The notes beneath the pieces are model-generated. The model searched no databases, was not told the DNA's origin, and saw nothing but the letters and a program-made list of their open reading frames with translations. A stretch of 64,000 nt of DNA from Prorocentrum cordatum (Eukaryota; Sar; Dinophyceae; Prorocentrales; Prorocentraceae), in the NCBI GenBank assembly GCA_963575745.1, contig CAUYUJ010001402.1, positions 32,501 through 96,500 of the forward strand. Direction: 5' to 3'. Shown here in pieces: positions 1-10,397 of the stretch. Position 1 is the stretch's first letter. Each line of letters begins with the position of its first letter. Both the position numbers and the translations under genes were made by a program.

Positions 1-354
1 CTGGGCAGCCCCGAGGCCCGGCACCTGCCTGCAGGGGCCAGGATGCAGAACGGCGACAGATCAGCCGCCTCGATGTTCTCGGGGCCTCGAATGCCTGGGG
101 AGGAACCGTGAGGGCCCCGGTGCCCGAGGAGGAGGAGAGACCTTCGGGGCCCCGAGGGCCCCTGTCCAGGTCACCCGGAGATCCGATGCCGGGGGACAGT
201 GGCAACATCGTGAGGAATCGAGTCTGATCTTTCCGCGGCACTCCTCGAGCAAATCTACCTGGGAGAGCCCCAGGGCACGAAACCAAGCAAGAGTGCCTGG
301 CACTGGAAAGTCGCGGCGCCCAGGGGTTCTCCGAGTTGTTCAAGTATCGGGGAG
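1..354. other. Unassigned GC-rich sequence
   Basis: No gene, RNA or repeat is recognised here. Short open frames exist on both strands but have no recognisable domain. Confidence 0.5.
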
Positions 355-545
355 ACGTAAGACTCGGGTTCGGGGGTTCGGGGGACTCAAGTTGACCTGA
401 CAGGGCCATCATGAAAATGACGATGGCCCAGTCTGAAATTTGACGCGACCTCCCGATTCACACATCCGACAAAAACTGGACCGTCAGAGTCCAGAACGTG
501 CTCGTCACAAAGCGTCGGCAAGCCCGAATTACTCGAGTCTTACGT
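355..545. repeat. MITE-like repeat, copy 1
   Basis: This 191-bp segment is bounded by the 11-bp inverted termini ACGTAAGACTC (355-365) and GAGTCTTACGT (535-545). A diverged second copy with the same termini lies at 4416-4604, and the interiors share blocks such as TTGACGCGA and AAGCGTCGGCAA. Termini plus a dispersed second copy suggest a non-autonomous DNA transposon. No transposase is seen and no clear target duplication can be defined. Confidence 0.65.
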
Positions 546-929
546 TTCGTTCCGGCGTACTCGAGTCTTCCGCTTCCCCGACATAGGCACACACACGCAC
601 TTTTGCATCGGCGGCTGGGCAGAGAGACTGCGCTGGCGGGAGAGCACTGGCAGGGCATACGAGTGCGAATAAAGCCGCAGTGCACAGGGGAAAGACGAGG
701 GACGCCCGGCGCAAGCACGGCAGACCGATTGCAAGGTGCATGTGGTACCACATTCCTAGTCTCAGGTCGGGCGTGTCCTCCTTCAGTCGGATTTTGGACG
801 AAAACTAAAGCGTTGTCAAAAAAAATAAGAAAATCGAAAAAATGGTCCAGACAAAAATAGTCAGACAAATGGTCAGAACTGGTCAGAAAAAAATTAGCCT
901 GGCGAAGGACCCAACCATATGCAAATGTG
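546..929. other. Unassigned sequence
   Basis: Nothing recognised. The last 110 bases are A-rich and contain a repeated GGTCAGA motif just before the minisatellite begins. Confidence 0.5.
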
Positions 930-2470
930 AGTAATGCTGGTGTGAGTACCGTCTTCGGTGGATCTCCCTATGGGGCCACGAACCGTTTGAGGGGTGTGCC
1001 GAAATGGGTGTGGGGGCGGCATGCGGACCCTGCCACTGGGGCCTTCGGTGGAGCTCCTTATGGGGCCACGAAACGTGTGAGGGGTGCACCGAAGTTGGTG
1101 TGGGGGCGGCATGCGAACGCAGCCACTGGGGCCTTCGGTGGAGCTCCCTGTGGGGCCACGAAACGTGTGAGGGTGTGCCGAAATTGATGTGGGGGCGGCA
1201 TGCGGACCCTGCCACTGGGGCCTTCGGTGGAGCTCCCGATGGGACCACGAAACGTGTGAGGGGTGTGCCGAAATGGGTGTGGGGGCGCATGCGAACCCAG
1301 TCACTGGGGCCTTCAGTGGAAATCCCCATGGGGCCACGAAACGTGTGAGGGATGTGCCGAAATGGGTGTTGGGGAGGCATACGAACCAGGCCACTGGGGC
1401 CTTCGGTGGAGCTCCCTATGGGGCCACGAAACGTGTGAGGGGTGTGCCGAAATGGGTGGTGGGGAGGCATGCGGACGCCTGCCACTGGGGCCTTCGGTGG
1501 AGCTCCCTATGGGGCCACGAAACGTGTGAGGGGTGTGCCGAAATGGGTGGTGGGGAGGCATGCGAACGCAGCCACTGGGGCCTTCGGTGGAGCTCCCTAT
1601 GGGGCCACGAAACGTGTGAGGGGTGTGCCGAAATGGGTGGTGGGGAGGCATGCGAACGCAGCCACTGGGGCCTTCGGTGGAGCTCCCTATGGGGCCACGA
1701 AACGTGTGAGGGGTGTGCCGAATGGGGGGTGGATGCGGCGGCCACTGGGGCCTTCGGTGGAGCTCCCTATGGGGCCACGAAACGTGTGGGGGGTGTGCGA
1801 ATGGGGGGTGGAACCGCATGCGGGCAGCCACTGGGGCCTTCGGTGGAGCTCCCTATGGGGCCACGAAACGTGTGAGGGGTGTGCCGAAATGGGTGGTGGG
1901 GAGGCATGCGGACCCTGCACTGGGGCCTTCGGTGGAGCTCCCTGTGGGGCCACGAAACGTGTGAGGGTGTGCCGAAATGCATGACGCCACTGGGGCCTTC
2001 GGTGAGCTCCCTATGGGGCCACGAAACGTGTGAGGGGTGTGCCGAAATGGGTGTTGGGGAGGCATGCGGACCCTGCCACTGGGGCCTTCGGTGGAGCTCC
2101 CCTGGGGCCACGAAACGTGGAGGGGTGTGCCGAAATGGGTGGTGGGGAGGCATGCGACCCTGCCACTGGGGCCTTCGGTGGAGCTCCCTATGGGGCCACG
2201 AAGCGTGTGAGGGGTGTGCCGAAATGGGTCATGCGTGCCACTGGGGCCTTCGGTGGAGCTCCCTATGGGGCCACGAACGTGTGAGGGGTGTGCCGAAATG
2301 GGTGGTGGGGAGGCATGCGGACCCTGCCACTGGGGCCTTCGGTGGAGCTCCCTATGGGGCCACGAAACGTGTGAGGGGTGTGCCGAAATGGGTGGTGGGG
2401 AGGCATGCGGACCCTGCGGGTGGAGCTCCCTATGGGGCCACGAAACGTGTGAGAGGTGTGCCGAAATCGG
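930..2470. repeat. ~90-bp tandem minisatellite, about 17-18 copies
   Basis: The unit contains GGGTGTGCCGAAATGGG, GGCATGCGGACC, CCACTGGGGCCTTCGG and GGGGCCACGAAACGTGTGA. Successive units start at 1441, 1532 and 1622, a period of 90-91 bp. Units are nearly identical in the middle and have small deletions towards the right edge (near 1720, 1980 and 2230). Because the period is close to a multiple of three, long open frames run through it on both strands. I regard these as by-products, because indels break each frame and no domain is present. Confidence 0.95.
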
Positions 2471-2474
2471 TGGT

Positions 2475-2815
<341 letters not shown>

Positions 2816-2931
2816 GAGGGAGGGGGGGGGGAGGAGGAGGTGAGGAACGCGGGGCGCCGTCTCTTCAAAACGAGGACCCAACACCACAGGATGGTTGGGA
2901 ACTAATTCGGGAGACGGAAGCCGGGCCCGAG

Positions 2932-2934
<3 letters not shown>
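2816..2934. other. G-rich spacer between microsatellites
   Basis: A GGAGG-rich run is followed by about 80 bp of ordinary sequence. No gene is recognised. Confidence 0.5.
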
Positions 2935-3024
<90 letters not shown>

Positions 3025-3037
3025 CACGCGCACACAC
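2935..3037. repeat. (CA)n dinucleotide microsatellite
   Basis: About 100 bp of nearly pure CA repeat with four CG or GC interruptions. Confidence 0.97.
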
Positions 3038-3169
3038 CATGCCGCCCTGCCCGACGGCCCTTCCTGTCCCCGCCGCGCGCAACGAGAGCTCACCCCCGCG
3101 CGCGAACTCACCGCCGAAAACACGCCCCGCGAAGGACGGCGGCCCATTCCTCACCCTCCCGCGCGATCA

Positions 3170-3312
3170 CCCCCCTCCTCGTCGCCCTCCTCGTCCTCCT
3201 CGTCGTCCCCCTCGTCCTCCTCGTCCTCCTCGTCCTCCTCGTCCTCCTCGTCCTCCTCGTCTTCCTCGTCCCCCTCGTCGCCCTCGTCCTCCTCGTCCTC
3301 CTCGTCCTCACG
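3170..3312. repeat. (CCTCGT)n hexanucleotide repeat
   Basis: About 140 bp of alternating TCC and TCG triplets. The antisense frame reads Glu-Asp runs and other frames read Pro-Arg or Leu-Val runs, so apparent proteins here come from the repeat. Confidence 0.95.
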
Positions 3313-4415
3313 CTTCTGGCACAGAGCAGAGCCCAAACATTCGATGAGCGCTTTCTTTTTCGGCGTTTCGGCACTGGGCGAAAGAGGGGGGAAGAGGGGG
3401 GAGGGGTCTGGCTCCAGACCTCTGCTCAGTGCGACCGTGAACAGCAGTGCGTCCTATGGGGGAGGCTCCACCTGCAAGAAACGGGCGCCAAAAACAGCCA
3501 AGATCTACTCCATCGGGGGGGGGGAAGGGGGGGGGGAGTCGAGGGCCCGCGACGATCAGCAAGACAGTGCATAAGAGAACGATCACGTGTCTCGATCGAC
3601 TCCATACGGGCTGCCCGAAATGCAAGAGCATCTTCCCCGGAGGCCAGGTCTCCCGCACCACAGGGTGCCCGCCGCCGCGGCGCGCAAACAAGAGCGCCGC
3701 GCGCGGCGCAGAGGAGGAGGAGGAGGAGGAAGGAGGAGGAGGAAGGAGCGAGCACGAATTATTTGGGAGGCATTTTTTAGGAGGAATCGAGGAGCAGCAG
3801 CGTGAGGAAGGCGCGGTCCCCCACCCCCCCCAGGAGGCCCGGAGCGGCCACGGGAGGCCGCCGCCGTGCGCCCGTGTGCCGCGGCGCGCGAGCGTGCCTG
3901 TGGGGGCACGGCCGGTGCCCGCTCGGCCTCGGCGGCCTTCGTCTCTCGGGGAGGGCTCCGCCGGGAGCCCTTCCCGAGGCTCAGGGAGGGCCACCCCCTC
4001 GGGGAGGGCTCCCCTCGGGGGCCACCCCCTCTGGGAGGGCCACCCCCTCGGCCTCGGGGGCCACCCTCTCGGGGAGGGCCACCCCCTCGGGCCTGCGAGG
4101 ACCGCCGCGGCTCCTCCGGTGGCCTCCAGGTGGTCCCCCCCGGAGGGCCTCTGGCGGCCTCCAGTGGCTGCTCCAGCGGGCCACCGGGAGCGCGGGAGAG
4201 CGGGACGGAGCGACAGCGAAGAGGGTTCCCAAGACTGGCGGCGCGCACGGGGGGTCGGAGGAAGGGGGCGTGCTTCTTGGAAGGAGGCCGCCTCCTAGAT
4301 GGCGCCAGGCCTGCACCAAAAGACAAGGCCCGCGCCTTTTAAGAAGCAGGGGTGTTTCTGAGAAGCCCTCCCTCCCCCCAGCCCCCTGTGCGCGTGGCTA
4401 ACTCCCCTGGGAGAG
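3313..4415. other. GC-rich unassigned region with degenerate GGGAGGGCCACC repeats
   Basis: No recognised gene. The stretch at about 3985-4160 contains degenerate tandem copies of CCCTCGGGGAGGGCCACC. Open frames of 100-370 codons occur in several frames at once, which is expected for stop-poor GC-rich repeats. None contains a known domain. Confidence 0.5.
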
Positions 4416-4604
4416 ACGTAAGACTCGAGTTCGAGGGACTCGGGTTGGCCTGACATGGCCAGCATGAAAGTGACTAAACATGGTCTGAAAATTGACGCGA
4501 GCTCCCAGTGCAGACATCAAACGAAAACTGGGCCATCAAAATCCAGGACGCGCTCGCCAAAAAGCGTCGGCAAACCCGTGTTCCAGCGCACTGGAGTCTT
4601 ACGT
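4416..4604. repeat. MITE-like repeat, copy 2
   Basis: This is the 189-bp partner of the element at 355-545, with the same 11-bp inverted termini (4416-4426 and 4594-4604). It diverges internally by substitutions and small indels, consistent with an old dispersed family. Confidence 0.65.
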
Positions 4605-4721
4605 ACCGACCCTACCCCTACCTCAAAGTACCATGTGGGACCTGCTCTAGAACAGGAACGTAACGTAGACGGATCTATCCTTTCTCCGACCCTTCACCGC
4701 GCCGAACGCAACGGCCACGTT

Positions 4722-4758
4722 GTCCATAGACGTGTATAAACTGAAAGCGTCTATGGAC
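4722..4758. repeat. Short perfect hairpin
   Basis: GTCCATAGACG (4722-4732) and CGTCTATGGAC (4748-4758) form an 11-bp perfect inverted repeat around a 15-nt A/T-rich loop. The function is unknown. Confidence 0.8.
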
Positions 4759-4844
4759 GTCACGGTACCCATTGTGCCCCATTGTGCTCCAGATGTTGGC
4801 CTTCTAGAAGCAGGTAGGCTTGGCCCTCCAACCCCTACCCCTGA

Positions 4845-5057
4845 GGGGCAGCGATAGGGGGAGACTGGCATAGGGGGGGATGCATCGACCTGGAATCGGC
4901 GACCCATCGCCGATAGATCGGCGATAGGTCTCCCATCGTGAACCCGCACCTTCCTGGGCAGGCTGGGGATGTCGGGCCCCTATGGGCGATCCATGGGCGA
5001 TTGGGGGTCGATGTATCCCCCCCTATGGCTATCCCACCCTGTCGTTGCCCTTGAACC
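4845..5057. repeat. Foldback element with imperfect ~45-bp inverted arms
   Basis: The left arm (about 4847-4892) contains GGCATAGGGGGGGATGCATC. The right arm (about 5005-5056) contains GATGTATCCCCCCCTATGG in inverse complement. About 110 bp separate the arms. The layout is that of a short foldback or MITE-like element. Confidence 0.6.
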
Positions 5058-5590
5058 CCCTCTGCGCGTGGCCGACTCCCCCGCTCAGACCACGCTCCTC
5101 CGCGCTGCCATGAGCGGGCGGCCGCGGCGGCCAAAGGCCGGCGGGGATGGCGGCCCGCGGAGGTGACCCCTGTGCCGAGGCCCTCCGCGCGCCCAGCGCG
5201 CGCTGCCCGTGGCACAGCCGGCGCAGCATCTAGCCCGGACCCCCGATCCCAGATCCGATAGACCAGCGCATTCCAGCACAAGTAGCTCTTCGCACATCTC
5301 GCCATCGCTCGGACGTCCATTCCCCGTGCATTTTTCAATTTCGTGCGTGTTTTCGTGGCTCGATGATCCAGGATGCTCCTCGATGGCCCTCGCCGAGGAA
5401 AAAATGCACGCGCCCGAGCGATGCCAGGACATGGTCTGGATCCACAGCACGGAGGCAAATGATTAGGCTCCACCGCATCGAGGCAAGCGTCTGTTGTTTG
5501 GGCGCTTGCCAGTAGAAGCGTTTTGCGAGTGGTGGATGCACTCGGTGATCCAAGGAGCATAAAGAAAAACTCCCGAAAGCCTCGAAGCTC
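5058..5590. other. Unassigned sequence
   Basis: Nothing recognised. Several frames are open but have no domain. Confidence 0.4.
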
Positions 5591-5591
5591 G

Positions 5592-5615
5592 AACGACGAC
5601 GACGACGACGACGAA

Positions 5616-5675
<60 letters not shown>

Positions 5676-5790
5676 AACGGCGGCAGCGGCGACAACGGCG
5701 GCGGCGGCGGCGACAACGGCGGCGGCGGCGACGACGACGACGGCGGAGGCGGCGACGACGACGAGGACGACGACGAAAGCCTCCGAGGCT
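5592..5790. repeat. (GAC)n/(GGC)n trinucleotide tract
   Basis: About 90 bp of pure GAC is followed by mixed GAC, GGC and AAC triplets. Poly-Asp and poly-Val frames are repeat artefacts. Confidence 0.95.
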
Positions 5791-6002
5791 CGCCGAGGGC
5801 CGCCGCTGGCCGCCGAAGGCCGCCGGAGGTGGCCAGAGGTGGCCGCCGAGGAGGCGGCCTCCGGGTCGAGGCCCTCCACGCGCCAGCCGCGCTGCCCGTG
5901 GAAGAGGCGGTGGAGCACGTAGCGCACGGCGGGCGCGTCGACCCGGCCCTGGGCGTTGCGCGGCACCGCCGCCAGCAGGGGCTCCAGCGCGGCCTCCGCG
6001 CC

Positions 6003-6182
6003 GAGCTCCTCCTCCTCCTCCTCCTCCTCCTCCTCCTCCCTCCTCCTCCTCCTCCTCCTCCTCCTCCTCCTCCTCCTCCTCCTCCTCCTCCTCCTCCTCC
6101 TCCTCCTCCTCCTCCTCCTCCGCCTCCGCCTCCGCCTCCGCCTCCGCCTCCGCCTCCGCCTCCGCCTCCGCCTCCGCCTCCG
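6003..6182. repeat. (CTC)n passing into (CTCCGC)n
   Basis: About 115 bp of CTC repeat is followed by about 60 bp of CTCCGC hexanucleotide. This is a strictly polypyrimidine strand that could adopt triplex structure. Confidence 0.97.
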
Positions 6183-6229
6183 CAGCCCGAGGGTCGGCGG
6201 CCGTGCGCGGAGCCGCCGCCGAGGCCGCC

Positions 6230-6830
6230 CGCCCCGGAGGGTCGAGGGCCGCTGGGCGTCGAGGATCTCGAGGGTCGCGGATCGAGGCTCGCGGTTCGGC
6301 GGGGTCGGAGGTCGAGAGTGGAGGGGATCGAGGGGTTCGATGGGATCGAGGGGAAGGAGGAGGAGGAGGAGGGGAGGAGGAGGAGGAGGAGGAGGAGGAG
6401 GAGGAGGAGGGTCGAGGGGTTCGAGGGTCGAGGGGACCGAGGGTCCGAGGGCCCGAGGATCGAGGATCGAGGTCCGAGGACCGAGGTCGAAGTTCCCGGG
6501 GTCGAGGATCGAGGATCAGGGTCAGGGGGGTCGAGGATCTCGAGGCGGGAGACGTCGAGGCTCGAGGATCTCAAGGCCTCCAGCCCTCGCGGATGCCGGC
6601 CGGAAAAGACGGTGCCGGCGGGAGCCCAGTCGGCGCTCGCGCCACCCGGCGGTGGCCGACGGATCGAGGCTTCGAGGGAGGAGAGCTTCGGGGATCGAGG
6701 CCCGAAGACTCGCGGTGCGGCACCAGAGGGGGGAGGTCTCCAGGCACGACGGTCGGGCGAGGAGAAGGCGTCAAGGGTCGAGGAACAAGGGTCGAGCGCG
6801 AGAGAGCAGTAGAGAGGGTAGTCACCATCT
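6230..6830. repeat. Degenerate GAGGATCGAGG repeat with a GGA tract
   Basis: The stretch consists of short variants of GGTCGAGG, GGATCGAGG and GGGTCGAGG, with a (GGA)n block at about 6355-6412. No gene is recognised. The sequence is stop-poor in several frames, so long frames here are uninformative. Confidence 0.8.
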
Positions 6831-7139
6831 TCCTCCTCCCACGTCCCTCCTCCTCTTCTTCCTCCTCCTCCTCCTCATCCTCATCCTCCTCCACCACTCG
6901 TTCTGCCCTGCTAGATAATTCTCCCCTGTCGCACCACCAAAAACGGGCCGAACGCTTCGTGTGATATTCCGTACCGCATGCGATGCGGAAGACAACCAGA
7001 CTTCAAAAACGAATCGCTCGCCTTGGCGCTGCACACATTCAATGCGGAGTTCGCTTGAAACTTCCTCCAACTCTACGACGCAAGGGTCCCAAACACAAAA
7101 GCCCTTTGGGCTCAGGTGGTCTAATGATGAAGGGGCCCT

Positions 7140-7272
7140 GGGACACACAAATAAATACACACAAATAAAAAGATCCCCCATATTTTCCCATATCTTCTGG
7201 GTTTTTGTCTTCCCGCCCAATTCCCATAGTTTCCCATATTTTCTGGAGAATCGACGATTAATTGTGTCTGTG
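7140..7272. repeat. Dispersed 133-bp repeat, copy 1
   Basis: The segment runs from GGACACACAAATAAATACAC to GATTAATTGTGTCTGTG and contains two CCCATATTTTC-type blocks around TCTTCCCGCCCA. A closely similar copy lies at 26940-27073, inside the short insertion in the modular array. This is therefore a mobile or dispersed repeat. Confidence 0.85.
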
Positions 7273-7914
7273 GAAATGAATTAAGTCTTTCCTCTTCCAA
7301 AAACATCTTCCTTTCTGGGAGGTTTACCTCCCCCCTCCCTGGGTTTTCTCGGACCGAGCCGCGAAGCGTCAGAGCGCCTGGCATGGCCCAAGATGGCTCC
7401 AAGAGGGCCTCCGCTGCTCCACGATGGCCTCCATAATGAGTCCAGATGGCCGACGATAATTCGAGGTATCTTCCAGCATATCTCCAAGAGGCCCGACGAG
7501 GGCCACAAGATTGTTCCAAGTACCCTCGGTGACCCCTCTGGACCCCCCCCCCCAGGAGGCCAAGATCCGTCGAAATCCAAGGAGCATCAAATATGTTTCA
7601 CTTCGCGCCCTTTCGCTTCCGATGCGTTTTTGAAGCCTCGGGATGGCCCCAAGGTGGCCCAAGAGAGGCCCCTCTTGAGAGGCCCTCCAGACGGCCCCAA
7701 GAGCACCCACGAGCGGCACATGAGCGCCCCAGGAGGTCCCCAAGAGGCGATGTTGCTGGTCCCCAAGAGGCCCTCAAGGCCTCCTACCAAGGGACCCCCA
7801 AGAGGGCTCCAAGACGGCCCCAGGCCAAGACCCACCAAAAAAGCCCGAACGGAACCCCAAGATCGCCCAAAACAGTCCCAAGGAGGCTCCAAGACGCAAT
7901 TGTGAGGGTTCTGT
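7273..7914. other. Degenerate GGCCCCAAGAGG-type low-complexity region
   Basis: Short variants of CCAAGAGGCCC, AAGATGGC and GGAGGTCCCC recur at irregular spacing. No domain is recognised in any frame. I do not call a gene. Confidence 0.45.
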
Positions 7915-8215
7915 CCTCGTCCTCGTTGTCCTCATCATCCTCTTCCTTTTCCTCCTCCTCCTCCTCCTCCTCCTCCTCCTCTTCCTCCTCCTCCTCATTC
8001 TCATCCTCATCCTCATCCTCATCCTCCTCATCGTCCTCCGCCTTGCCCTCATCGTTTTCCGCGTATGTGTCATCATCTTTCTCGTCGTCGTGGTGGCCGT
8101 CGTCGTCTCTTCTTCCTCATCCTCCTCTTCTTCCTCCTCCTCCTCCTCCTCCTCCTCGTCCTCCTCCTCCTCCTCCTCCTCCCCCTCCTCCTCCTCCTTC
8201 TCCCCTCGCCCCCAC
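7915..8215. repeat. Polypyrimidine CTC/CTT/TCA microsatellite region
   Basis: CTC, CTT and CTCAT repeats form two blocks (about 7915-8035 and 8110-8205) around a short less-repetitive centre. Confidence 0.93.
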
Positions 8216-8760
8216 GCGGTCTCCGGGGATCGCCCGAAGAGGCCCTCCAAGGCCACCCCGTTGCTCCCAGAGATCTCTCTGCTCACCCTGGATGCCCGCC
8301 CTGCTTCACTAGATGTCTGTGTTCGTCCCTTTTCCGGTCAACTCTCATGGATAGAGTTTTTGATTGGGCTGACGGGAGAAGCGTAAAGAATTGTGCAAGA
8401 GCTACTCGGATGGAAGGCGGCTCTTTCTCAGAAAGGGGCGATCGCTTCAGATGTCCCCGAATTTCATGATCCTGAACTCTGAATCATGTGCAACACTTAC
8501 AATGGTGAAACGCAAATACTTCATAAACTGAACTATCGCTGGACACGTCTTATGAACATCCTACCACTTTGAGCCTCTCTTACCAACAGGATGGACAAGG
8601 ATCCTTTACAAAATGGTATCTCCCATGGGTAGCAAGGCCACAGGGCTCTCCACATTCAAGGTGGGAACCTCCCTGCAAGTGAAAGAAACTCTTGCAGGGA
8701 TCTATGAGAGAAGGACTTCAGAGGGGAGGGTATGTTGCAGCATCGTTGATGCATCCTGGA
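8216..8760. other. Unassigned sequence
   Basis: About 540 bp between microsatellites. No gene recognised. Confidence 0.4.
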
Positions 8761-8765
8761 TTTAC

Positions 8766-9140
8766 TCTGGACCCTCCTCCTCCTCCCTCCTGTCCCTCTC
8801 TCCTCCTGACTCCTCCCCCATCCTCTCCCCTACTTTTCTTACCCGCCAATCCCCCTTTTCCCCGCTTCTACTCCAGCCCCTCCCAGTTCCTCATCGCTCC
8901 TTCTCCTCCTCCTCCTCCTCCGCCTCCTCCTCCTCCTCCGCCTCCTCCTCCTCCTCGACCTTCTCCTCCTCCTCCTCCTCCTCCTCCTCCTCCTCCTCCT
9001 CCTCCTCCTCCGCCTCCTCCTCCTCCTCCTCCTCCTCCTCCTATCCTCCTCCTCCTCCTCCTCCTCCTCCTCCTCCTCCTCCTCCTCCTCCTCCTCCTCC
9101 TCCTCCTCCTCCTCCTCCTCCTCGCTCCTATTCCTCCTCC
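8766..9140. repeat. (CTC)n microsatellite
   Basis: About 370 bp of CTC-dominated polypyrimidine. Roughly the last 75 bp are pure CTC. Confidence 0.97.
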
Positions 9141-9289
9141 TCCCCCGCCCCTCCCCCGGGCGGGAAGCCCGGCGCCTCCAAGTGCCGGGCCCGACCCGCG
9201 GCTGCTGCGGCCGACCTCCCAGCGAAGACGCTGGCGTTGACCGACAGCTGGAAGAGATCGAGCGCGTCGCTGAGCACTGGTGGGCCCTG

Positions 9290-9605
9290 GGCCGCCACGG
9301 CCACGCCGGCGGCGGCGACATCGGCGGCGGCGGCGGCGGCGACGGCAACGCCGACGACGGCGACGACGAGGACGACGACAACAACGACGACGGCGACGAC
9401 GACAAGACGACGACGGCGGCGGCGGCGGCGGCGGCGGCGACGGCCACGGCGACGGCTACGGCGACGGCGACGGCGATGGCGAAGACGGCGACGGCGACGG
9501 CGACGGCGACGGCAGCGGCGGCGGCGACAACGGCGGGGACGGCAACGGCGACGACGACCTCGACGGCAACGGTGAGAGTGACGGCGGCGACGACGAGCAC
9601 GACGA
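9290..9605. repeat. (GGC/GAC)n trinucleotide region
   Basis: Mixed GGC, GAC, AAC and GCG triplets. Poly-Gly/Asp and poly-Ala/Thr frames follow from the repeat. Confidence 0.93.
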
Positions 9606-10211
9606 AGAGGACCTCAACCCTCCGTCAAAACTGCATAGCAAAGCATGGCCGAACGGACTGAGCCAAGCATCACGGCCGACGTGAAACCAGCGCCCAGTAG
9701 CCCGAAAGCTGCCCGGACGAAGAGGACGAGGGCGAGGGCGACGACGACGAACGAACGAAAGAACCACCACAAAGGACAGGTGTCCGGGTCAACCTAACAC
9801 CAGGTGGGGGAGGCCCTGCCCTCTTACACAGGTTGTTTGAATTCCAACTACACTTGTTCTGAATTGAAAAATCAGCTTCTTGAATGTACAGAACTGGTCC
9901 TCATTTCAGAACTAGCTTTGAATTCACAAAAAAACAAAACCAGTCCTTTGCTATTTTTGACAGAGAAGGTACGTATGGAAATGAACGAACATGAACTGAA
10001 ACTGCGAGACACGAGGAGGAGAGGAGGGCGAAGGCGAGGACAGCCAAGGTCGAGGACGAGAAGCCGCCCCGCAGGGGCGGGGCCTCAGCGGGTGAGGCCT
10101 GCTGTGGGGCTGACGCCGCCGCAGGGGCGATCGCGAGGGCGAGGGTGGCGGCGAGCAGCGCGGCGTGCATGGCTGTCTGTGGGCGGCGCGCCAGGGGGGG
10201 AAGTGAGAGGG
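9606..10211. other. Unassigned sequence
   Basis: Nothing recognised. A moderately AT-richer stretch (about 9830-10010) lies inside otherwise GC-rich DNA. Confidence 0.4.
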
Positions 10212-10397
10212 GTCAGGGGAACGAACAATGACATCAAAAACTCGGAGGTCCGCGCAGATTTCTCGGATCGGCGCTGGACCCCCCTCCCTGGCGCGCGGAG
10301 CGGCGGCGCCAGGGGCGCCGTCAGGGGGGATCCAGCGCCGATCCGAGAAATCCGCCCAGACCTCCGAGTTTTCATGTTTATGACATTGTTCGCTCCC
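10212..10397. repeat. Long near-perfect palindrome (foldback)
   Basis: The core arms at 10236-10285 and 10323-10372 are inverse complements over about 50 bp with few mismatches. Pairing extends imperfectly outwards through GAACAATG and CATTGTTC, and inwards through CCCTGGCGC and GCGCCAGGG. Nearly the whole 186 bp could form one stem with a loop of about 10-12 nt. It could be a foldback transposon or a source of double-stranded RNA. It has no recognisable coding function. Confidence 0.85.

Noticed and set aside
1189-1984. Minisatellite as a gene for a 30-residue repeat protein
   Set aside because: Indels shift each frame between units, and equally long frames exist on the opposite strand.
5523-6812. 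429-codon frame with acidic and Pro-rich runs
   Set aside because: It follows GAC and CTC repeats; no non-repetitive domain is present.
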